Source of the DNA: Acidobacteriota bacterium
Lineage (GTDB): Bacteria > Acidobacteriota > Vicinamibacteria > Vicinamibacterales > Fen-181
Direction: 5' to 3'
Assembly (NCBI GenBank): GCA_003170135.1
Contig: PMZR01000009.1
Coordinates: forward strand, 1 to 64,000
DNA length: 64,000 nt
In this document: piece after piece, positions 58,078 through 64,000 of the stretch
How the letters are laid out: each line of letters opens with the position of its first letter
Position numbering within the stretch: the stretch's first letter is position 1
Notes under the pieces: generated by a model
Seen by the model: the letters and a program-made list of their open reading frames with translations, nothing else
The model's database searches: none
Told to the model about the DNA's origin: nothing
Position numbers and translations under genes: made by a program

Positions 58078-59853
58078 CTAGTGAGTCGTCACCTTCGGCG
58101 CTGTAGGCGCGGAATAGGAAATCTTGCCTCCCACGATCGTCAGCAACGGTTCCATCGTGCGGATCTCATCCTCCGGACAGGTCAGATAGTCCTTGTCGAC
58201 GACAACGAAATCGGCCAGCTTGCCGGTCTCGATGGAGCCGACGTTCTTCTCGTTGTGGTTCAGATAGGCGCCCCAGATCGTGTACATCCGCAGGGCCTGT
58301 TCCCGGGTCAGCTTCTCCTCTGGATGGATGACGGTGCCCTGGGCCGTCTTGCGGGAAATGGCGGTCCACATGCCCAGGAAGATGTTGTAGGCGTTGACCG
58401 ACGCGTTCTTGTCCCAGCCGACCATGTGATCGCTGCCGCCGGCGAAGATGATTCCCGCCTTGACGAGCGACTGGTAGGGATTGAAGTAACGCATCACCTC
58501 GGGCGACACGACCTTCGACATCGCCACGGCGTCGAAGTGGTACCAGTCGGGCTGCACGTCGAAGAGCACACCGAGCCGCTTGGCTCGCTCGATGATGTCT
58601 GGCGTGAGGAAGCTCGCGTGGACCACATGCGAGCGGCTTGGAGCAATTGGTCTGACCTTGTTGGCGGCTTCGAACACATCGAGCAATGCGTCGGTCGCAG
58701 CCGAACCCTGCGAGTGCGCGCAGAGCGGCCAGCCTTTTTCCCACGCCACCTTCATGATGGCGTTGAGATCGGGGACGGACATGCGAAGGTCGCCGCGCAT
58801 GTTCGAATCGGGGATGCCGAACAGTTGCAAGGCGTAAGGCTGGAGCCACGGCTCCCGCATGAACGACGTCCCGGCGTTGATGCCGCCGTCGAGCCCCACC
58901 TTGAAGGCGCCGAACTTCACCCACTCGTCGCCCTGTTCAGTCGCATAGGTTGTCTTCTGCAACTCCTCGAGGGAGGGTCTATAGGTCATCGTCACCCGAA
59001 CGGCCAGCTTGTTCTGTTCCTTGAGCTTCGCGTACAGCGCAATCGCCCCGTTCGCGCCGCGATCGGTGATCGACGTCTCGCCTGCGGCCGCGTATCGCTT
59101 CAGCATCGCCGCGAGCGCGTCGAGCTGCTCCTGCTCGGTGAACTCTCGGCGCGACCGCGGCCGGTTCTTGAGCAGCGCCGACGCGCGTCCCGTCATGATG
59201 CCCGTCGGTTCGCCGTGGGCGTCCTTCAAGACCCGCGCGCCGTCTTCCGACGGTGTGTCCTTGGTGATCCCGCTCATCTTGATCGCGTAGGAGTTCACCG
59301 CAAACGCGTAGCTGGCGTCGTAGTAGACCGGGTGGTCGAGCGTCGCGTCGAGGATCGTGCGGTCCGGCATCCGCAGTTCCTTCAGGCGCGCCGGGAAGGT
59401 CTTGGGCACCGAGATCCACTGGCCCTTCGGCGTCTTGGCCGCCTGCGTCCGGATGTAGGCCCGGATCTCCTCGAACGTGTGCAGGAGGGTGAAGTCCGAC
59501 TCAAGCTCGCTGAGCGCGGCGCCGAGCGGGTGGCAGTGCGAGTCGATCAGGCCGGGGAGCATCGTCCGCCCCTTCAGGTCGATCACCTGCGTCTGCGGAC
59601 CCTTCTCCCGGGCAACGATGTCGGCGGTTTTGCCGACCGCGACGATGCGCCCCCCCTTCACCGCCACCGCTTCGGCTGCGGAGAAGGCCTTGTCGACCGT
59701 CAACACCTTTCCGTTGATGAGGATCAAATCGGCGTTGGCAGCCGCAACCGGAGGTGCGAATGCGAGGACAGCAACCGCCAGGAGGAACAAGAGGCCGACC
59801 ACCTGTGGCCAGCTCCGAGTGAGCCGGAAGGTCGACCGACAGATCGTGCTCAT
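58078..59853 (-). CDS. Secreted amidohydrolase, YtcJ-like (copy 1)
   Basis: A 591-residue metal-dependent hydrolase of the amidohydrolase-3 type. A signal peptide (ending A-P-P-V-A-A-A-N) precedes the two-part urease-like fold. His106-C-His108 is the HxH metal motif; further motifs are A-H-S-Q-G-S, R-S-H-V-V-H-A-S and G-S-D-H-M-V-G-W-D. The H-S-Q-G-S loop differs from H-D-Q-G-D in the other two copies, so its specificity may have shifted. The start was set by alignment with the two paralogs and by the shared GGGAATGGGG before the ATG. Such enzymes open amide, lactam or carbamate bonds. It is the member nearest the TonB receptor gene. Confidence 0.9.
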   Translation of the reverse strand: MSTICRSTFRLTRSWPQVVGLLFLLAVAVLAFAPPVAAANADLILINGKVLTVDKAFSAAEAVAVKGGRIVAVGKTADIVAREKGPQTQVIDLKGRTMLPGLIDSHCHPLGAALSELESDFTLLHTFEEIRAYIRTQAAKTPKGQWISVPKTFPARLKELRMPDRTILDATLDHPVYYDASYAFAVNSYAIKMSGITKDTPSEDGARVLKDAHGEPTGIMTGRASALLKNRPRSRREFTEQEQLDALAAMLKRYAAAGETSITDRGANGAIALYAKLKEQNKLAVRVTMTYRPSLEELQKTTYATEQGDEWVKFGAFKVGLDGGINAGTSFMREPWLQPYALQLFGIPDSNMRGDLRMSVPDLNAIMKVAWEKGWPLCAHSQGSAATDALLDVFEAANKVRPIAPSRSHVVHASFLTPDIIERAKRLGVLFDVQPDWYHFDAVAMSKVVSPEVMRYFNPYQSLVKAGIIFAGGSDHMVGWDKNASVNAYNIFLGMWTAISRKTAQGTVIHPEEKLTREQALRMYTIWGAYLNHNEKNVGSIETGKLADFVVVDKDYLTCPEDEIRTMEPLLTIVGGKISYSAPTAPKVTTH

Positions 59854-59962
59854 GACCCCATTCCCTTTCGACATTGCGGGTTGTTCAAACGGTCGTGCTC
59901 TGACGAATCGTCTGGTCTGCCAGCCGCCACGGGTACACTCCACCGGCGGCCTGCAGGCTCCT

Positions 59963-61768
59963 CTAATGAAGAGGAGGCTGCGGACTCGCTGGCGTTGTCG
60001 GCGCTCCAGCGCCCGAGTACCCGATCTTGCCTCCCACAATCGTCATGAGAGGCTCGATGCTTCGAATCTCGTCTTCGGGACAGGTCAGATAATCCCGGTC
60101 GATCACCACGAAATCGGCCAACTTCCCCTTTTCGATGGACCCACGGTCCATCTCGCTGCGGTTCAAATAGGCTGACCAGCTGCTGTACATCCGGAGCGCC
60201 TGTTCGCGCGTCAGCCGTTCCTCCGGGTGAATGACTTCACCCTGTGCCGTCTTGCGGGTAATCACGATCCACATGTTCAGAAACGGGTTGTAGGGGTTCA
60301 CCGCCGTGTTCTTGTCCCACCCCACCATGTGGTCGCTCCCGCCCCCGATAATCACACCCGCCTTCACCAGCGACTGATAGGGGTTGAAGTACCGCATCAC
60401 CTCCGGGGACACTACTTTCGACATCGCCACGGCGTCGAAGTACAACCACCCCGGCTGAGCGTCGACCAGCACACCCAGCTTCTTGGCGCGCGCAATCAAA
60501 TCGGGGGCGAGAAAGCTCGCATGGATCAAATGGGAGCGCGTCGGGGCAATCGGTTTGTCCTTGTTCAGCGTTTCGAACACCGTGAGCAGCGCGTCGATGG
60601 CGCCGTCACCCTGGTCGTGGGCCGCCATCGTCCAACCCTTGTCTCGCGCCACCCGCATGATCACCATGAGATCCTCAGGAGACATCCGATAGTCGCCACG
60701 ATTCTGTGGATCGTCGATACCGAACAACTGGGCGGCGTAAGGGCCCCAAGGCGCCCGCATTCTCGACGTTCCCGCGTTGATGCCACCATCGAGTCCGACC
60801 TTGAAGGTGCCGAATTTCAACCACTCGTCGCCTTGATCGGTCACATAAGTCGCTTTTTGAAGCTCTTCCAACCCGACCAGATAAGTCATGATCACTCGAA
60901 CGGGCAGGCGGTGTTGCTCTTTGAGCTTGTTGTAGAGCGGGATTGCCTCCGCGGCGCTGCGATCGGTGATCGAGGTCAGACCGGCGGCCAGATATCGCTT
61001 CAGCATCGCCTCCAGCGCATCGATCTTCTCCTGGTCGGTGAACTGTTCCGTTTCCCTTGGCCTGTTCTTCAACAGCCCGGCAGCCCTTCCGGTGAGAATC
61101 CCGGTTGGGTCGCCATTCTTATCCCTGAGGATACGCGCGTCTATTCCGGACGGGTCGTGGGTCGCCTTCGTGATCCCGCTCATCTTGAGCGCGTCCGAGT
61201 TGACGGCACACGCGTAGCTGGCGTCGTAATAGACGGGATGATCCAGCGTCGCGTCGAGGACGTGCCGGTCCGGCATCCGCATCTCTTTCAGTCGCGCGGG
61301 GAAGGTCTTCGGCACATCGATCCATTCGCCCTTGGGCGTCTTGGCCGCCTGCTGGCGAATGTAGTCCTGGACCTCGGCAAACGAGTGGAGCACGACAAAC
61401 GGCTTTCTGACCTCGCTGAGCGCAGCACCGAGCGGGTGGACGTGCGACTCCAGCAGCCCCGGCAGCACCGTCCGACCTTTGAGGTCGATCATCTGCGTCT
61501 GCGGACCGCGCTCCTGAGAAATGATGTCGGCCGTTCGGCCGACGGCCACGATGCGGCCCGCCCGCACCGCCACCGCCTCGGCAATGCTGAAGGTGGAATC
61601 CACCGTTACCACCTTCCCGCCGGACAGGATCAGATCGGCCTTGGGCGTCGCGACTTGTGAGCTCGAACACCCGAGGGCGACAATGCCGCACGTCAGGACG
61701 AACAAAGACAGGAGGCAGACCAGATGTAGTCTGTCATGAGCGAGCCGGAGCAGCCGTTTGATATTCAT
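59963..61768 (-). CDS. Lipoprotein amidohydrolase, YtcJ-like (copy 2)
   Basis: A 601-residue paralog of the flanking enzymes. Here the N-terminal signal ends in a lipobox A-L-G-C with Cys34, followed by S-S-S-Q, so this copy is probably lipid-anchored while the others are cleaved secreted proteins. Metal motif His109-V-His111, loop A-H-D-Q-G-D-G-A-I-D, R-S-H-L-I-H-A-S and G-S-D-H-M-V-G-W-D are intact. The C-terminus is Pro-rich. The upstream ATG (M-W-K-G-N-G-I) is also in frame, but the internal one follows the same GGGAATGGGG as in copy 1. It lies 109 bases from copy 1 and 102 from copy 3. Confidence 0.9.
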   Translation of the reverse strand: MNIKRLLRLAHDRLHLVCLLSLFVLTCGIVALGCSSSQVATPKADLILSGGKVVTVDSTFSIAEAVAVRAGRIVAVGRTADIISQERGPQTQMIDLKGRTVLPGLLESHVHPLGAALSEVRKPFVVLHSFAEVQDYIRQQAAKTPKGEWIDVPKTFPARLKEMRMPDRHVLDATLDHPVYYDASYACAVNSDALKMSGITKATHDPSGIDARILRDKNGDPTGILTGRAAGLLKNRPRETEQFTDQEKIDALEAMLKRYLAAGLTSITDRSAAEAIPLYNKLKEQHRLPVRVIMTYLVGLEELQKATYVTDQGDEWLKFGTFKVGLDGGINAGTSRMRAPWGPYAAQLFGIDDPQNRGDYRMSPEDLMVIMRVARDKGWTMAAHDQGDGAIDALLTVFETLNKDKPIAPTRSHLIHASFLAPDLIARAKKLGVLVDAQPGWLYFDAVAMSKVVSPEVMRYFNPYQSLVKAGVIIGGGSDHMVGWDKNTAVNPYNPFLNMWIVITRKTAQGEVIHPEERLTREQALRMYSSWSAYLNRSEMDRGSIEKGKLADFVVIDRDYLTCPEDEIRSIEPLMTIVGGKIGYSGAGAPTTPASPQPPLH

Positions 61769-61870
61769 AATCCCATTCCCCTTCCACATTGCAGGCTCTT
61801 CAAAGAGCCAGGGGTGACACCTGGGTACGGCCCATTGCTTCGCTTAGCCGCCGACGACTTGCGCCCTCTC

Positions 61871-63670
61871 CTAACGCAGAGGAAGTTGTTGACTAGTCGT
61901 GGTCGTCGGCGCCCCAGCGCCCGAGTACCCGATCTTGCCTCCCACAATCGTCATGAGAGGTTCGATGCTTCGAATCTCGTCCTCGGGACACGTCAGGTAA
62001 TCCCGGTCGATAACCACGAAGTCAGCCAACTTGCCCGTTTCAATGGAGCCGCGGTCCTTCTCGCTCCGGTTCAGGTAAGCCGACCAGCACGTGTACATTC
62101 GAAGCGCCTGTTCGCGGGTGAGGCGCTCCTCGGGGTGGATGACAATGCCCTGTGCCGTCTTGCGGGTGATCGCGATCCACATGCCGAGAAACGGGTTGTA
62201 GGCGTTGACCGCCGTGTTCTTGTCCCATCCGACCATGTGATCGCTGCCACCCGCGAAAATGACACCCGCTTTGGCCAGCGACCCATACGCGTTGAAGTAC
62301 CGCATCACTTCTGGCGACACCACTTTCGACATCGCGACGCCATCGAAATACAACCAGTCCGGCTGGACATCGAACAGCACACCGATCTTCTTGGCGCGTT
62401 CGATCAGATCGGGGGCCATAAAGCTGGCGTGAATGAAATGGGAGCGCGTCGGAGCAATCGGTTTTTCCTTGTCCAACGTTTCGAACACGGTGAGCAGCTC
62501 GTCGATGGCGGCGTCTCCCTGGTCGTGAGCGGCCATCGTCCAGCCTTTTTGATGCGCCACCCGCATGATGGTCAGGAGCTGATCAGGAGTGAAATTGACG
62601 AGACCGCGATTGTTGGGGTCGTCGATGCCGAACAATTGAGCCGAGTAGGGTCCCCACGGCGCTCGCATCTTCGACGTGCCGTTGTTGATGCCTCCGTCGA
62701 GGATGACTTTGAACGTCCCGTACTTGAGCCATTCATCGCCGCTGTCGGTCACCACGTCGGTTGTGTTCTGAAGCTGCTCCAAGCCGACCAGATACGTCAT
62801 GACCACGCGGACGGGCAGCCGCTTCTGCTCTTTCAGCTTGTTGTAGAGAGGAATTGCCTCGACGGCCCCTCGGTCGGTGATGGAGGTCAGCCCGGCGGCC
62901 AGGTACCGTTTCAACATCGCTTCGAGCGCATCGAGCCTCTCCTGGTCAGTGAAGCGCTCCGTCCCTCTCGACCTGTTCTTGAGCAATGAGGACGCACGTC
63001 CGACGAGGATCCCTGTTGGTTCTCCCTTGTCGTCGTGAACGATGCGCGCACCCTCTTGCGGCGGATTGGGCGTATCTTTCGTGATCCCGCTCATCTTCAG
63101 CGCGTACGAGTTGACTGCGCACGCGTAGCTGGCGTCGTAGTGGACCGGATGGTCCAAGGCTACGTCGAGAACATGCCGATCCGGCATCCGCATCTCTTTC
63201 AGCCGCGCCGGGAACGTCTTGGGAACGTCGATCCACTCGCCCTTCGGCGTCGCGGCCGCCTGCTGACGGATGTAATCCTGGATTTCGGCAAATGAGTGGA
63301 GCACGACAACCGGCTTTCGGAGCTCGCTGAGCGCAGCGCCCAGCGGGTGCACATGCGACTCGAGGAGTCCCGGCAGCACCGTCCGACCTTTGAGGTCGAT
63401 CATCTGCGTCTGCGGACCCTTTTCCCGAGCTACGATGTCTGCCGTGCGGCCCACCGCCACGATGCGACCCGCCCGCACCGCCACCGCCTCGGCAACGCTG
63501 AAGGTGGAGTCGGCAGTGACCACCTTCCCACCAGACAGGATCAGATCGGCCTTGGGGGCGGTGACCTGCGGCGCGAACGCCAGGACAGCAACGGCCAGCA
63601 GGAGCAGGAACCCAACGAGCCCTGCGCTGCTGCGAGTGAGCCGGAACGCCGGTCGGCGGAAACTGCTCAT
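61871..63670 (-). CDS. Secreted amidohydrolase, YtcJ-like (copy 3)
   Basis: A 599-residue paralog, closest to copy 2 through most of its length and to copy 1 at the signal peptide (L-A-V-A-V-L-A-F-A-P). His106-V-His108, A-H-D-Q-G-D-A-A-I-D, R-S-H-F-I-H-A-S and G-S-D-H-M-V-G-W-D are all present. N-terminal signal cleavage near A-P-Q-V-T-A is likely. AAAAGGGGATGG precedes the ATG. It is the first complete gene of the minus-strand run inside the window. The tandem arrangement with conserved spacers points to local duplication. Confidence 0.9.
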   Translation of the reverse strand: MSSFRRPAFRLTRSSAGLVGFLLLLAVAVLAFAPQVTAPKADLILSGGKVVTADSTFSVAEAVAVRAGRIVAVGRTADIVAREKGPQTQMIDLKGRTVLPGLLESHVHPLGAALSELRKPVVVLHSFAEIQDYIRQQAAATPKGEWIDVPKTFPARLKEMRMPDRHVLDVALDHPVHYDASYACAVNSYALKMSGITKDTPNPPQEGARIVHDDKGEPTGILVGRASSLLKNRSRGTERFTDQERLDALEAMLKRYLAAGLTSITDRGAVEAIPLYNKLKEQKRLPVRVVMTYLVGLEQLQNTTDVVTDSGDEWLKYGTFKVILDGGINNGTSKMRAPWGPYSAQLFGIDDPNNRGLVNFTPDQLLTIMRVAHQKGWTMAAHDQGDAAIDELLTVFETLDKEKPIAPTRSHFIHASFMAPDLIERAKKIGVLFDVQPDWLYFDGVAMSKVVSPEVMRYFNAYGSLAKAGVIFAGGSDHMVGWDKNTAVNAYNPFLGMWIAITRKTAQGIVIHPEERLTREQALRMYTCWSAYLNRSEKDRGSIETGKLADFVVIDRDYLTCPEDEIRSIEPLMTIVGGKIGYSGAGAPTTTTSQQLPLR

Positions 63671-63767
63671 GATTCCATCCCCTTTTCACGTTCCATGAAC
63701 TTCAAGAACGGAAGCGCGACAATCCGAGCCAATGCCAGATGACGTGGCTCGCGAATGAACGTCCCTG

Positions 63768-64000
63768 TCAGTCGTCCTGCTCCAGCCTGTAGAGCATCTC
63801 GCCCGCCCGGCGCACCAGGAGCTCGCCGTCCTGCTCCCGCCCCGCCCAGTCCTCTATGCGGATGCTGGCGGGATCCAGGTAGGCGAGGTTGATGCGTTGG
63901 CAGCGCTCGCGCGGAATGCCAGTTGCGAGCGTCACGTTGATGCGGGGCGTCTCGATGCCTCGCTTCGCGTCATAGCACCCGCGTCCCTTGACGTGCGTCG
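63768..64000 (-). CDS. Partial CDS, C-terminal end of an unassigned protein
   Basis: The last 77 codons of a minus-strand gene run off the right edge. The readable end includes Y-D-A-K-R-G-I-E-T-P-R-I-N-V, then C-Q-R-I-N-L-A-Y-L-D-P-A-S-I and closes R-A-G-E-M-L-Y-R-L-E-Q-D-D-stop. The frame is clean and the residues look coding (mixed, no Arg/Pro shadow pattern). I cannot assign a family; the ending resembles some lactate-racemase-domain proteins, from memory only. Its position 97 bases ahead of amidohydrolase copy 3, same direction, suggests it belongs to the same cluster. Confidence 0.6.
   Translation of the reverse strand, partial: THVKGRGCYDAKRGIETPRINVTLATGIPRERCQRINLAYLDPASIRIEDWAGREQDGELLVRRAGEMLYRLEQDD

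Noticed and set aside
59913-59922. TGGTCTGCCA between amidohydrolase copies as a fifth GntR site
   Set aside because: Spacing is one base shorter than the other four motifs and it lies 20 kb away; likely chance.
58081-60048. A 655-codon plus-strand frame antisense to amidohydrolase copy 1
   Set aside because: Similar mirror frames occur opposite all three paralogs, as expected when their codon use is alike; no independent motifs.

Overview
The window is high-GC DNA carrying chromosomal genes on both strands. The gene content suggests an Acidobacteriota genome, possibly the Vicinamibacteria branch: large secreted peptidases with Gly-rich inserts, a TonB-dependent receptor with an N-terminal carboxypeptidase-regulatory domain, DUF5666 and DUF4097 proteins, and low-complexity word-like repeats between genes. 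This placement is inference from gene style; no rRNA or other marker gene is present. No tRNA, rRNA, CRISPR array or intact transposase was seen.

Left part (0-33.7 kb) is housekeeping and secretory. It holds a DUF5666 lipoprotein; a PLP D-amino-acid aldolase/dehydratase-like enzyme overlapped by an unknown 576-residue protein; a beta-barrel porin next to an Amt ammonium transporter; a DUF3788 protein; a tricorn-type protease convergent with an M14 carboxypeptidase; a MerR regulator overlapping a pterin carbinolamine dehydratase; a ThiO-like oxidase; an ICMT-like methyltransferase; a PLP decarboxylase; an S9 peptidase; a MOT1-type molybdate transporter; a Phd/VapC toxin-antitoxin pair with an operator palindrome; an esterase; a DapB-like reductase lacking the usual His pair; a DUF4097 protein; a membrane M28 peptidase; and a MurE-like ligase. 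Several of these genes have a -10-like hexamer 6-8 nt before the ATG, suggesting leaderless transcripts.

Middle part (33.7-39.9 kb) looks like a partly eroded uronate/pectin-sugar locus. An IolB/KduI-type isomerase, a GH29 fucosidase, a FadR-type GntR regulator and a 2-keto-3-deoxygluconate kinase are intact. Between them lie remnants recognisable as uronate isomerase (UxaC), KduD dehydrogenase, a sodium:solute symporter, a DUF4861 protein and tagaturonate epimerase (UxaE). Four copies of a TGGT-N4-CCA half-palindrome occur in these spacers and may be GntR operators.

Right part (39.9-64 kb) is almost entirely on the minus strand. In transcription order it reads: end of an unassigned protein, three paralogous secreted amidohydrolases, TonB receptor, MFS transporter, Gfo/Idh/MocA oxidoreductase, an 883-residue dihydropyrimidine-dehydrogenase-like flavoprotein with a novel domain order, SDR (fructuronate-reductase-like), D-2-hydroxyacid dehydrogenase, KDPG-type aldolase, KDG kinase, a second Gfo/Idh/MocA enzyme, class III aminotransferase, a stand-alone PreA-like flavoprotein, and a carboxylesterase. 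Together this resembles import, hydrolysis, redox conversion and entry into 2-keto-3-deoxy-gluconate metabolism of a nitrogen-containing or cyclic-amide sugar compound. The substrate is unknown, and this is the best candidate in the window for an undescribed catabolic system.
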